Part shown: positions 1 to 7,506 of the stretch, in pieces
Layout: each line of letters opens with the position of its first letter
Position numbering within the stretch: the stretch's first letter is position 1
Made by a program: the position numbers and the translations under genes
NCBI RefSeq assembly: GCF_009455685.1
Contig: NZ_QPES01000001.1
Location: forward strand, 2,914,001 to 2,978,000
DNA: 64,000 nt
Origin: Paraburkholderia hayleyella
GTDB lineage: Bacteria; Pseudomonadota; Gammaproteobacteria; Burkholderiales; Burkholderiaceae
Direction of reading: 5' to 3'
The notes under the pieces: model-generated
The model's database searches: none
What the model was told of the DNA's origin: nothing
Seen by the model: the letters and a program-made list of their open reading frames with translations, nothing else

Positions 1-1098
1 AAGGCTCTTCTCCGTCCCACAGGGACTTCCGCTGGTCGCAGGAGCTACTTTCCTTGCGTAGTCGTTCGCGTCCATCCCCTTCGGGAACAGCACGCGCCAC
101 GTTCCGATCCCAGCCTCATGCAGTTCAGTCGCAAGCTTCTCCGCCGCAGCGTTGCCCGCATCGTCCCGGTCGTATGCGATCCACACCTGCCCAGTACCGT
201 GCCGTTTCAGTGCGTTCCAGTGGTCCTGCGTAAATCCATTCACTCCATATGCGGCAATCACATTGCGATACCCCGCACACCAGAACGTCAGCGCATCGAT
301 GAGCGCCTCGCATACGATTACCTCGCGGCTGGCCACCAGCGCCGCCTCATTCCACACCCCACCCAGCGGCAGCGACAGGTACAGATGCTTCGGCTGGCCC
401 GCCGGGATCTTGTGTCCCGGCGCGATCCGCCTGCCGTACATCTGCCTGACGGCACCGGTCTCAAGATCCATCACCGGCACCACCAGACACCCGTTCAGGT
501 GTTCATGGCCTGACTCGCGGTACACCCCGACGCGCTGCAGCTTCGCGCGTACCTCACGGCCTTCCTTCGAATACCCCGGTGGCAGGCGGTATGTCAGGCT
601 CTTGTTGGCATACCCCAGGCGGAACGTGCCGACTACCTCGCCATGCACCAGGCCGCGCTGCGCCAGATACGCCTGCGCCTCCGGACTCTGCTTCAGACTC
701 TCGTGATACGTATCCGCCACCTGGCCCAGCAGAACCTGTTCATCGGCATCCGCCGCCAGGGAAGCCAGGGGGCGCGTAAAACTCAGCTTGACCCCAACCT
801 TGTCGGCCGCAGCCAGCGGCGCATCGTTACGCAGTAACTGCACCGCATGCGGCAGCGATACCCCCTGCGTACGCATGACCCAGTCCAGCACCGTGCCCGA
901 CGCGCCACAGCCGAAGCAGTGGTACACGTTCTTCGCCTCCGACACCGACAGGCTCGGCGTGTCCTCTTCATGGAACACGCAGCGCATGACCCAGTCGCGG
1001 CCGCGCTTCTTCAGCGTGTGACCCTGCGACTCAACAAGGCGCAGCAGCGAGACCTCGCGCTTTAGGCGCTCCAGCTCCGCTTCCGGGATTCGCGGCAT
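1..1098 (-). CDS. DNA primase of a mobile element (CHC2 zinc finger plus Toprim), 3' end outside window
   Basis: An open frame of 366 codons starts at the ATG at 1098 and runs off the left edge without a stop. The N-terminal part has a CHC2-type zinc finger (C40 and H43 in RCVFHEE, then CFGCG near residues 60-64). The middle has a Toprim-like core: VCEALIDAL around residue 270 supplies the acidic residue of the first motif and YDRDDAG around residue 320 the DxD motif. This layout is that of DnaG-related primases carried by prophages and integrative elements, which synthesise primers for replication of the element. The chromosomal dnaG normally sits beside rpsU and rpoD, which are not seen here, so an element-borne primase is the better call. 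The divergent Xre gene shares its upstream region. The last 17 or so visible residues look unlike the rest of the domain, and I cannot judge whether that is real variation or a frame error. Confidence 0.8.
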   Translation of the reverse strand, partial: MPRIPEAELERLKREVSLLRLVESQGHTLKKRGRDWVMRCVFHEEDTPSLSVSEAKNVYHCFGCGASGTVLDWVMRTQGVSLPHAVQLLRNDAPLAAADKVGVKLSFTRPLASLAADADEQVLLGQVADTYHESLKQSPEAQAYLAQRGLVHGEVVGTFRLGYANKSLTYRLPPGYSKEGREVRAKLQRVGVYRESGHEHLNGCLVVPVMDLETGAVRQMYGRRIAPGHKIPAGQPKHLYLSLPLGGVWNEAALVASREVIVCEALIDALTFWCAGYRNVIAAYGVNGFTQDHWNALKRHGTGQVWIAYDRDDAGNAAAEKLATELHEAGIGTWRVLFPKGMDANDYARKVAPATSGSPCGTEKSL

Positions 1099-1133
1099 AA
1101 ATCATCCTTCGGCTAGAAACCTGTCAAGAGGTT

Positions 1134-1176
1134 TTGAGTAAAAATAACTCAGTTGCATACTACTCATAAAATGAGT
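1134..1176. promoter_or_regulatory. Divergent operator region with two TGAGT/ACTCA palindromes
   Basis: Between the divergent primase and Xre genes lie two inverted repeats built from the same half-site: TGAGT-N7-ACTCA at 1135-1151 and ACTCAT-AAA-ATGAGT at 1162-1176. A further ACTCA occurs at 1198-1202, just before the Xre start. A -35-like TTGAGT at 1134-1139 with 17-nt spacing to ATACTA suggests that the palindromes overlap the rightward promoter. Paired symmetric half-sites beside an Xre gene are typical of autoregulation; binding by this Xre protein is inferred. Confidence 0.5.
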
Positions 1177-1213
1177 AGAGTCAAGTGCGTTACATCAACT
1201 CAGGGGTATCTTC

Positions 1214-1603
1214 ATGGCTCGGTTTCCACTACTCACCCATGCCATGAATGCCAGAGACGAAGAATTTTTTAGGGCGCTGGGCTCCCGCATCGCACAGGCC
1301 AGGAAAGAGCATGGCCTGACGCAGCAGCAACTGGCTGAACAGTTGGGCATCCCGCAGCAGACGCTGGCCCATTACGAGGTCGCCCGTGCCCGCCTGCCTG
1401 CTTCCATGCTGCCAGCCCTGGCGCAGTTGCTCACCCTTTCAATGGATGAACTGATGGGCACCCAGGTGGCACGGCGGGCAGGCAGGCGCGGGCCGACCTC
1501 ACGCCTGCGCCAGCAGATCGAGGCGATTGAGCATTTGCCCAAGGCCCGGCAGCAGTTCGTCTCACAAATGCTCGATACCGTGCTGGCCCAGACCCGGCAG
1601 TAG
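1214..1603 (+). CDS. Xre-family helix-turn-helix regulator
   Basis: 129 residues. A Cro/CI-type helix-turn-helix occupies roughly residues 20-75 (GSRIAQARKEHGLTQQQLAEQLGIPQQTLAHYE), the standard five-helix Xre DNA-binding domain. The C-terminal half is basic and helical (RRAGRRGPTSRLRQQIEAIEHL) and may mediate dimer contacts. The chosen ATG has AGGGG eight bases upstream; an in-frame ATG at 1247 is a possible alternative that keeps the whole domain. It stands divergently from an element-type primase over a region of matching palindromes, so it is probably the local repressor of the island and of itself. Its true target genes are not shown by the sequence. Confidence 0.8.
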   Translation: MARFPLLTHAMNARDEEFFRALGSRIAQARKEHGLTQQQLAEQLGIPQQTLAHYEVARARLPASMLPALAQLLTLSMDELMGTQVARRAGRRGPTSRLRQQIEAIEHLPKARQQFVSQMLDTVLAQTRQ

Positions 1604-1629
1604 GGCAGTTTTCCTGACGTAAACGAAGC

Positions 1630-1663
1630 GCGGGCGATGAGTGCGCTAACACTCACCGCCCGC
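1630..1663. repeat. Long imperfect inverted repeat between xre and symE-like genes
   Basis: A 14-bp stem with one A-C mismatch (1630-1643 with 1650-1663) encloses the loop CGCTAA. The inner arms are TGAGTG and CACTCA, so they contain the same TGAGT/ACTCA half-site as the palindromes upstream of xre. There is no T tract, which argues against a simple intrinsic terminator. It could be a second operator for the Xre protein controlling the SymE-like gene, or an RNA structure ahead of that gene. Confidence 0.4.
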
Positions 1664-1695
1664 TGACCACAACCAGCTCAACACAGGAGCTCGCC

Positions 1696-2016
1696 ATGGC
1701 TGATGCCGATCTTAAACCACGTCGTACACGCAAGGAACACGTCACCTGTCTTTCTGTTGCGCTTGAGCAGGCACCTGCTGCGCGCCACACGGGAGAACAC
1801 GGCAAACGGGCCGCCTTTCCATGGATGCAGATCGCCGATGATCTGCTCGAACGGCTGGGCTTTATGCCTGGGCAGCAGGTTTTGTTCTGCGCCGATCATC
1901 GCGGCGGATGCATCTCTATCTCGCCTGATCATGACTACCGCATCGCGGGCCACTACATGAACCCGGCTGAAGCTGTGGACATGCTGCAACGGCGTGCCAG
2001 GCGCAAAGGCAAATGA
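1696..2016 (+). CDS. SymE-like toxin family protein
   Basis: 106 residues, preceded by a strong ribosome binding site (ACAGGAG, seven bases before ATG). The central segment FPWMQIADDLLERLGFMPGQQV followed by a short beta-rich stretch (GGCISISPDHDY) matches the SymE signature, a swapped-hairpin AbrB-like fold with a Pro-Trp start and a GFxxGxxV turn. In E. coli SymE is an SOS-induced protein with toxic RNA-degrading or nucleoid-condensing activity, repressed by the antisense RNA SymR. Such genes are common in Burkholderia accessory regions, often as orphans. No LexA box or clear antisense promoter was identified here. Toxic activity is therefore inferred from family only. Confidence 0.65.
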   Translation: MADADLKPRRTRKEHVTCLSVALEQAPAARHTGEHGKRAAFPWMQIADDLLERLGFMPGQQVLFCADHRGGCISISPDHDYRIAGHYMNPAEAVDMLQRRARRKGK

Positions 2017-2050
2017 ACGGTACCCCCAGCCTTTGCGCTGGGGGTACCGT
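2017..2050. terminator. Perfect 14-bp hairpin directly after the symE-like stop codon
   Basis: The left arm 2017-2030 pairs fully with 2037-2050 around a six-base loop. The hairpin begins at the base after the TGA stop. No T run follows, but the gene beyond is convergent, so a factor-independent stop or an mRNA-stabilising 3' structure serving both sides is likely. Confidence 0.5.
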
Positions 2051-2058
2051 GGCCTGCA

Positions 2059-2181
2059 TTAGCTAAAGAAGATGTTTTTAATAAGCACGTACACGATGAA
2101 ACCCATCATCGCGGCGAAGCAGCACCACCAGAGGATCTTCTGTATACGTGTCTTGGGTACTGTCGTTATCGAAGGTCCCAT
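2059..2181 (-). CDS. 40-residue single-span membrane protein, candidate immunity or companion of the exoprotein fragment
   Basis: This small frame starts two bases after the TAA of the upstream exoprotein fragment. AGGTGG, formed by the last codons of that gene, lies five bases before its ATG and serves as ribosome binding site. It encodes 40 residues: a basic N-terminus (VPKTRIQKI), then one hydrophobic segment (ILWWCCFAAMMGFIVYVLI), ending KNIFFS. In CDI and polymorphic-toxin loci the gene immediately downstream of the toxin usually encodes immunity, and membrane-spanning immunity proteins are known. I do not recognise a family, so the role is inference from position. Coding status is supported by the ribosome binding site and tight coupling. 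Confidence 0.5.
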   Translation of the reverse strand: MGPSITTVPKTRIQKILWWCCFAAMMGFIVYVLIKNIFFS

Positions 2182-2183
2182 AG

Positions 2184-2933
2184 TTACCACCTGACTCCTG
2201 TTTTTCCCTGATCTTTCGAGAAACCCCAACCAACAGATGCAGGGTTGTTAGTTTTTCCAACATTCACACCACTACCAATACCAATAACTGTTGCAGTGCC
2301 ATTGCCCGGTGACACCATGACGCCACCGCCAAAGCCGCTGTATAACGCTGATCCGCCTCCGGCATATCCCCCCGCAAAGTCGTTTGTCTGACCTGGCTTC
2401 ACATGGCCAGTATTAAGATACCCAGCAGAAATTCCGACCCCAGCACCAACAGCATTGGGAATACCCATATTCACGCCATAACCAAAGAACGCATTCCCAT
2501 CCCGCGTAAACGTCCCCCACGCACTGCCCACAAAGTAATCGACCTGGAAGTTCACAAAGTCCGGGGCGCGGATCAAGCCCGGATTCGAGCCAGTGGTCGT
2601 TGGCTGGTATGACAGCCCGCTACCCTGTGCGCCTTTAGCGATATACGCCTGCACATCAGGATCGCCCGGCCCCAGGCTCTGGGCCCAGACCTGCTGCCCA
2701 GCCTTGTTCACGCCATAGGACTGCCACCCGGTTCCATCCTGCGGCTGGGCGCCGGTGGCCACCCGAACACCTCCCGGCTCAGTCTGGCCATTCACCGTCA
2801 GGTCCATCCGCGCCATCTGGTTTTCGATGTCCTGCTCGGTGTACTTGCCGCCGCTTTCGTTGGCCAGTTTTTTTGCCAGCGTCTGTTCTTTCGCCTTGCG
2901 ATCCTCATGAATTTGCCGGTTAAAGCGCTTCAT
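2184..2933 (-). CDS. C-terminal fragment of a CdiA / filamentous haemagglutinin-type exoprotein
   Basis: 249 residues. The first 45 (KRFNRQIHEDRKAKEQTLAKKL, then ESGGKYTEQDIENQM) resemble the NRQLHxxE segment that precedes the toxin region in CdiA/FhaB-like proteins of Burkholderia and relatives. The remainder is Gly-rich with alternating short strands (VGAGVGISAGYLNTG, GGYAGGGSALYSGFGGGV), similar to C-terminal ends of Burkholderia haemagglutinin-like proteins. The large export and repeat domains are absent and there is no signal peptide, so this is an orphan 3' piece carried into the site, not a working secreted effector. Its ATG lies inside the last codons of the SbcC-like ATPase, overlapping it by 14 bp, so it may be translated by coupling from that operon. 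Toxicity is not established. Confidence 0.55.
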   Translation of the reverse strand: MKRFNRQIHEDRKAKEQTLAKKLANESGGKYTEQDIENQMARMDLTVNGQTEPGGVRVATGAQPQDGTGWQSYGVNKAGQQVWAQSLGPGDPDVQAYIAKGAQGSGLSYQPTTTGSNPGLIRAPDFVNFQVDYFVGSAWGTFTRDGNAFFGYGVNMGIPNAVGAGVGISAGYLNTGHVKPGQTNDFAGGYAGGGSALYSGFGGGVMVSPGNGTATVIGIGSGVNVGKTNNPASVGWGFSKDQGKTGVRW

Positions 2934-5490
2934 GCGTCATCAGCAAAATCTGGTGCCGGTTAGCGGCATCCAGAATCGCGCGTTTGATTCCGGCCAGCCG
3001 CGTGTTATCCGAGTTCACCGTGATGTCGTCGAACAGCAAAAGCGTTGGCCGCCCCGAGTCGCCCAGCATGTCGGCATAAGCCAGGCGGGCCAGCACACCG
3101 ATCTGTTCACGGGTTCCGCCACTCAATGCCTCTAGCCTGTGGCTGCGTTCATCGCGGGTTAGCGCGACAGGCCCCAGATCGTCGCTCAGCGACAAGCGCG
3201 CCTGTGGAAAAACAAACCTCAAATAGTGCTCAAGACGTTGCATCAGCGGGGCATGCAACGCTCGCACCGAAGCGGCGCGCTCCTCGTTCAGCAAGCGCTC
3301 GAGCAAACTCAGCGCATCCGCCTTCGCCTGAAGTTCCTGCTTGCGGCGCATGGCCTGTTCGAGGCTCGCCTCGGCCACGGCGAGTTGTTCTCCCAGCCCG
3401 GAAGCCCCAACGGTTTCCAGCCGGACGCGCAACTTGATCAGATGATGAGCGCGCTCCTGGTGCTCTTCGCGCGCCAGCGCTATCGACTTGCGCAAGCGCT
3501 GCGCCTCTGCCAGCCAATCGTCGGCGCGGGCCGCCTCGGCTTCCGCGCGGACCGTCCTGATCTGTTGCTCCAATGCGCTTAGTACGGCCTGTTTTTCGAG
3601 TATCGCGCTCAACGTGGCGGCACGTTCGGCGATAAAAGCCGGATCGGCCAGACGCGCTTCATGGGTAGTGAGCGTCTCCCTGAGCGACTCCGCTGTCGCT
3701 CTGCCTGATGAGCGCTTCTCAGCCGCCGCCGTCTGGGCCAGACGAATCTCATTGAGCCGTGCCAGTGCCGTTTCCGCGGCGTGTTTGGCCGTGCCGCCAT
3801 CAAGCGCGCCAGTGGTATCGGGTAGCGCTTCAAGCCTTCGTTGGGCCTCTTGTACCCCCGTGATGGCCTGGGCTTGTCGCATGCGCAGGTCTTCGAGACC
3901 CTCCGGCGCATACGAGGTCAACAATTCCTTTTGCGCCGCCCGTTGCGCGCGCAACCGCTTCATCGCTTCGTCGCGGGCTTCGCCATCGGCGTAGGTGTTG
4001 ATCGACAGCGCCTGCAATAACTGGCGCTGCTCGGCTTCGCGCGCTTCCAGCGCGGCAAAAACTTCTGGCAGGCTAGCGTTGCCGGGTTTGAATATCACCT
4101 CGCCCAAGCCAGGTAAAGCAAAGTGTTTTTCACTGTCGAGCGCCAGGCTGCCGCTGCCGTTCAGCTCAACGCCGTTCATCGCAACGGCCTGACTCAGACG
4201 GTATTCGATGCGCGCCTGCGCCGCGTCCTTTTTCGCCCGCAACTGCCACAAGTCATCGACAACACCCTTCAAACGTTTGAGCTTGTCTGAATCGATTTCG
4301 ACCCGGGCCAGTTCGCGTTCGGTGGCCAGCACATTGGCATTCGCGGTTTCAGCCTGGGCCATCGCAGCGGCCAGCCGCTGTGTCTCGGCCTGGTGCAGCG
4401 CAATGTTGTTGCGCAGCTCGGCGGCATTGGCGGCGAGGTTCGCCCGCTCCAGCGCCTGGCTGGCGGCCTGCTGGCTAGCGCTTGCCTGGAGTAGTGCCGC
4501 GCTCGTCTGCTGATACGCCCGATCAGCCTCTTCCAGCGTTGCCATGGCCTCATGCAACTGCTGCTTGAGCCGCGCAAGCGTGCTCTCGCTCTGAGCCGCT
4601 CCATTTTCTTTTTGCAGCAAAACGCTGAGTTCGAGTTCGGCATGTTTCCAGGCCTGCTCGGCCTGTCCAAGTTTGGCCTGCAACTGTGCAGCGGCATCGG
4701 CGCGCGCCTGGGCCTCGTTAGCCTGCGCTTCCAGCGCGTCCCACGGCTTCTTGCGTTCGGTTTCATCGTAAGCCGCTTGCTGGCTTGTGAGCATCGCCAG
4801 TTGGGCTTCGAAATCGCGCCATTGGCTCGCCAGCGTCTCGCGCTGCGCTTCCAGTTCGGCCAGCGCGTTGTTCGCCTCCAGCAACTGGTTCGCGGGCTGC
4901 CTCCGCTTTTCGGTGACGAGCTTGAAGAGTTCCGCCTCCACGGCGGCGATCAGCGTGTCTTCGCCTCTCGACAGATGGCTGCCCGAAAGCTGGGCGACGG
5001 CTTCGCGCAGATAGCCCGCCGCATGCCCTGAGCTTTCGCCAATCTTGTCGGCATCGCCCTGTCTCACCCATAACAGGCCCGGAATACCCGCGTGTTCCGA
5101 GCCCAGTGCCCCGCGCTTTTGCCGGCCAAAGCCAAGTATTTCGGCCAAACGCTCTTCGGCTTCGTCGCCACTTAGCGTCAGCGCACCCATGCGTAATTCG
5201 CAACGCGGGGTCTTCACGAACTGTTTGCTCAAGGCCATCGTCTGGCCCTCGATGGCAAATTCGATGTCGATGCGAGGCGCTGCGTAAGGCCGGTCGTGCG
5301 GCAAGATATCGAGCGTTTTGCTTTTATAGCGCTCAAGAAAACACGTGCGGATAGCATCGGCAAACGTGCTTTTGCCCGCTTCGTTTTGCCCTGTGAACAG
5401 GTTCAAACCAGGCTGAAGCGAATCAACGATGAACTCGCCATCGAACTGTTTAAATTCGCGGATGCTGATTTTGCGCAGAACCAGGCTCAT
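2920..5490 (-). CDS. SbcC/YhaN-like SMC-type ATPase, end replaced at an island junction
   Basis: 856 residues. The Walker A motif GQNEAGKST is at residues 34-42, followed by a long Ala/Glu/Gln-rich coiled coil. The C-terminal ABC half holds the signature LSGGTREQ, Walker B TLLLFDD and the switch histidine in LLMTH. Proteins of this kind pair with a Mre11-type nuclease to process DNA ends and hairpins. The start overlaps the stop of the upstream nuclease gene by four bases (ATGA), giving tight coupling. The protein ends three residues after the switch His, where relatives normally continue for ten or more residues, and the adjoining DNA belongs to a CdiA-type gene, so the 3' end was probably exchanged during insertion of the island. 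All core ATPase motifs remain, so activity may survive. Confidence 0.8.
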   Translation of the reverse strand: MSLVLRKISIREFKQFDGEFIVDSLQPGLNLFTGQNEAGKSTFADAIRTCFLERYKSKTLDILPHDRPYAAPRIDIEFAIEGQTMALSKQFVKTPRCELRMGALTLSGDEAEERLAEILGFGRQKRGALGSEHAGIPGLLWVRQGDADKIGESSGHAAGYLREAVAQLSGSHLSRGEDTLIAAVEAELFKLVTEKRRQPANQLLEANNALAELEAQRETLASQWRDFEAQLAMLTSQQAAYDETERKKPWDALEAQANEAQARADAAAQLQAKLGQAEQAWKHAELELSVLLQKENGAAQSESTLARLKQQLHEAMATLEEADRAYQQTSAALLQASASQQAASQALERANLAANAAELRNNIALHQAETQRLAAAMAQAETANANVLATERELARVEIDSDKLKRLKGVVDDLWQLRAKKDAAQARIEYRLSQAVAMNGVELNGSGSLALDSEKHFALPGLGEVIFKPGNASLPEVFAALEAREAEQRQLLQALSINTYADGEARDEAMKRLRAQRAAQKELLTSYAPEGLEDLRMRQAQAITGVQEAQRRLEALPDTTGALDGGTAKHAAETALARLNEIRLAQTAAAEKRSSGRATAESLRETLTTHEARLADPAFIAERAATLSAILEKQAVLSALEQQIRTVRAEAEAARADDWLAEAQRLRKSIALAREEHQERAHHLIKLRVRLETVGASGLGEQLAVAEASLEQAMRRKQELQAKADALSLLERLLNEERAASVRALHAPLMQRLEHYLRFVFPQARLSLSDDLGPVALTRDERSHRLEALSGGTREQIGVLARLAYADMLGDSGRPTLLLFDDITVNSDNTRLAGIKRAILDAANRHQILLMTHEAL

Positions 5491-6605
5491 CCCGCCGCCC
5501 TTGCATCACGCTGAAACTGCGCCAGCAGCATGAGCGCATCGGTGGCGGTGCGGCTGGCGAGCGGGTCGTCCTGGAGCGAGCGCAAGCGGCTGACCACGGC
5601 GGCCAGATAACCGCCTTGCGCACCGAGCGTCGACAACTCGTCAGCCGTGGGCAACACCTGAAGCGCGTGGCTATCGGCACGCAAGGCGCGCACCTGTGCC
5701 CCGGTGGCTTCCAGCAAGTGCTGCAACGCCTCGGCTTCCGTCAAAGTTGCAGCGCCGTCGATTCGCAGCTTCAGGACATCCCGGCGCGTCAGGCTGGCGA
5801 GCGTCTTTTTCAGCTCATCGAGATCGGAGGCCACCGTTAGCGTGGCGCTCCTGTCGTGCCATGTGTATTGCCCAACCCGAAATGGTTCGACTTTGGCTGG
5901 CTCGCCTGGCGCGCGCAGCGTGACATCGAGGACACAACCTGGCTGGTTATTGCGAAAGCGGTCGGGTTCAGGCGTGCCGGAATACCAGGTGCGTGCGTCG
6001 ATCATCTTGACGCCGTGCCAGTCACCCAGCGCCAGATAGTCGAGCCTCGCGCGCGCGGCCCGATCGGCGGCAATGGGGTTGGCGGAATCAATCGACGCGG
6101 GCAGCACGCCCGTCACGCTGCCATGCGCCAGCCCCACGCGAAAATAACCGGGCGGGGACTCGGCGTGATCGAAGAACGACGTGGTGTCGTCATAGGTATT
6201 ACGTTGCGTCAGCGGCGCGCACACCAGCGCCAACGCCAGCGCATCCACCAGGATCACGCCAGGCTCCAGCACGACACGGGCTTGCGGCGGAATACAGTTG
6301 AGCCGCTGGGCACGCTTCCAGACGGATTCGGTCAGCGCAGCGTCATGATTACCCGGCAGAAAAAACCACGGGCCCGCGAAGGCGTCCAGCGCGCCAAACA
6401 GCTTGCGGATCACGGTATTGCTGACCGTTTGCTGATCGAACACATCCCCCGCGACAAGGACGGCATCGACCTGGCGTTGCGTCGCCAGCCTGGCGATTTC
6501 GCGCACAGTATCGAAACGGGCTTCGGTGAGATGCACGGCCTCTTCTGCCGAAAACCCGCCGAATTGCGTGCCGATCTGCCAGTCAGCCGTGTGCAGGAAG
6601 CGCAT
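5487..6605 (-). CDS. SbcD/Mre11-like metallophosphatase, DNA repair exonuclease
   Basis: 372 residues from the ATG at 6605, chosen because the family begins with MRFLHTADWQIG. Calcineurin-type metal-binding motifs are visible in order: HTADWQIG (D and H), VLVAGDVFDQ, LPGNHDAAL (GNHD), LAHGS, and LGDWHG. Members cleave DNA ends with Mn2+ and act as heterotetramers with the SMC-like ATPase encoded immediately downstream. The gene overlaps that ATPase by four bases and lies 13 bases after a DedA-family gene, so the three probably form one transcript. The C-terminal third is less conserved and probably includes the capping and ATPase-binding region. A longer upstream extension of the frame overlaps dedA and lacks family similarity. 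Confidence 0.85.
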   Translation of the reverse strand: MRFLHTADWQIGTQFGGFSAEEAVHLTEARFDTVREIARLATQRQVDAVLVAGDVFDQQTVSNTVIRKLFGALDAFAGPWFFLPGNHDAALTESVWKRAQRLNCIPPQARVVLEPGVILVDALALALVCAPLTQRNTYDDTTSFFDHAESPPGYFRVGLAHGSVTGVLPASIDSANPIAADRAARARLDYLALGDWHGVKMIDARTWYSGTPEPDRFRNNQPGCVLDVTLRAPGEPAKVEPFRVGQYTWHDRSATLTVASDLDELKKTLASLTRRDVLKLRIDGAATLTEAEALQHLLEATGAQVRALRADSHALQVLPTADELSTLGAQGGYLAAVVSRLRSLQDDPLASRTATDALMLLAQFQRDARAAG

Positions 6606-6618
6606 GAGCGTTACCCGT

Positions 6619-7299
6619 TCACTGGATGTCCTGGCGGCTCTGGGGGGCCTGACGTTTGCGCAGCATCTTCCACAGCGCCCCGAGGACCAGCGGCACAACC
6701 GCCGCGCCGATACCGACTAGCACGATCACATTCAGATACTGGCGAATAAACGGAATATTGCCGAAGAAGTAGCCCAGCAGCACGAGCAGCAATACCCAGA
6801 ACAAGCCGCCCGCGAGATTAAAGAACTGGAAGCGGCGCACGCTCATTTGCGAGGCACCTGCGACAAACGGTGCAAACGTGCGCACCACGGGAATGAACCG
6901 GGCGAGAACGATCGTCTTGCCGCCATGCTTCTCATAGAACTGGTGCGTTTTCTGTAATGCGGCGCGGTCAAGAAAACGTTCAATGAACGGAATATGAGTG
7001 TTAAACACCTTGGGCCCTACGGCCTTGCCCACCATGTAATTGACGGTATTGCCCGTCACGGCGGCAATGACCAGCAGCAACATCAGCAAACCCGGGTCCA
7101 TATCGCCGGTCGCGCAAAACGCTCCGCCAATAAACAGCAGCGAATCCCCCGGCAAGAACGGGAAGACCACCAGCCCGGTTTCACAAAACACAATCAGGAA
7201 CAGCACCACATACACCCAGGCGCCGTACTGCTGGATAAATACACCGAGAGATTTATCAATGTGCAAGACAAGGTTGGCGAACTGCAAAAGCGTGTCCAA
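6619..7299 (-). CDS. DedA / VTT-domain inner-membrane protein
   Basis: 226 residues with several hydrophobic segments. Family landmarks are the re-entrant loop FLPGDSLLFIGG (about residues 48-59) with its conserved acidic residue, and the second loop with the Arg-containing motif LARFIPVVRTFAPFVAG (about residues 134-150). DedA proteins are undecaprenyl-phosphate or phospholipid flippase candidates that affect membrane potential, polymyxin resistance and envelope integrity. The substrate of this one cannot be told from sequence. It is the first gene of a probable operon with the SbcD/SbcC-like pair and is divergent from mutL. Confidence 0.9.
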   Translation of the reverse strand: MDTLLQFANLVLHIDKSLGVFIQQYGAWVYVVLFLIVFCETGLVVFPFLPGDSLLFIGGAFCATGDMDPGLLMLLLVIAAVTGNTVNYMVGKAVGPKVFNTHIPFIERFLDRAALQKTHQFYEKHGGKTIVLARFIPVVRTFAPFVAGASQMSVRRFQFFNLAGGLFWVLLLVLLGYFFGNIPFIRQYLNVIVLVGIGAAVVPLVLGALWKMLRKRQAPQSRQDIQ

Positions 7300-7494
7300 G
7301 GAGCGTCCTTTTTAGGCTTGAGGAAAGGAAACAGGGGCCGGTCAATGCACGACCGCCGCGCGAGCCTGAAACCCGCAAAAAACCGGCCGCGTCATGATAC
7401 CGAAAGTATTTGCGCTGCCAACCGTTCCTTCTTTGCGTGCGGGGCGAATAACGTCATTTGCGCCGCACGCGTCCAGACAGGCAAAGCGAATCGC

Positions 7495-7500
7495 TATAAT
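7495..7500 (+). promoter_or_regulatory. Consensus -10 box six bases before mutL ATG (possible leaderless start)
   Basis: A perfect TATAAT is followed by exactly six bases and then the mutL ATG at 7507. With standard spacing, transcription would begin on the A of the start codon. No Shine-Dalgarno sequence precedes the ATG. A clear -35 hexamer was not found. Confidence 0.45.
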
Positions 7501-7506
7501 TTCGCC

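Noticed and set aside
1638..1655. CIRCE-like sequence (GAGTG...CTAACACTC) near the SymE-like gene
   Set aside because: Arm sequence and 6-base spacing do not fit TTAGCACTC-N9-GAGTGCTAA, and the gene is not a chaperone; the Xre half-site explains it better.
6606..6698. Longer N-terminus for the SbcD-like protein
   Set aside because: The added 31 residues overlap dedA, are Cys/Arg-rich and lack family similarity; MRFLHTADWQIG is the conserved start.
5856..6749. A 297-codon open frame opposite the SbcD-like gene
   Set aside because: No domain, no ribosome binding site, and full overlap with a gene carrying all metallophosphatase motifs.
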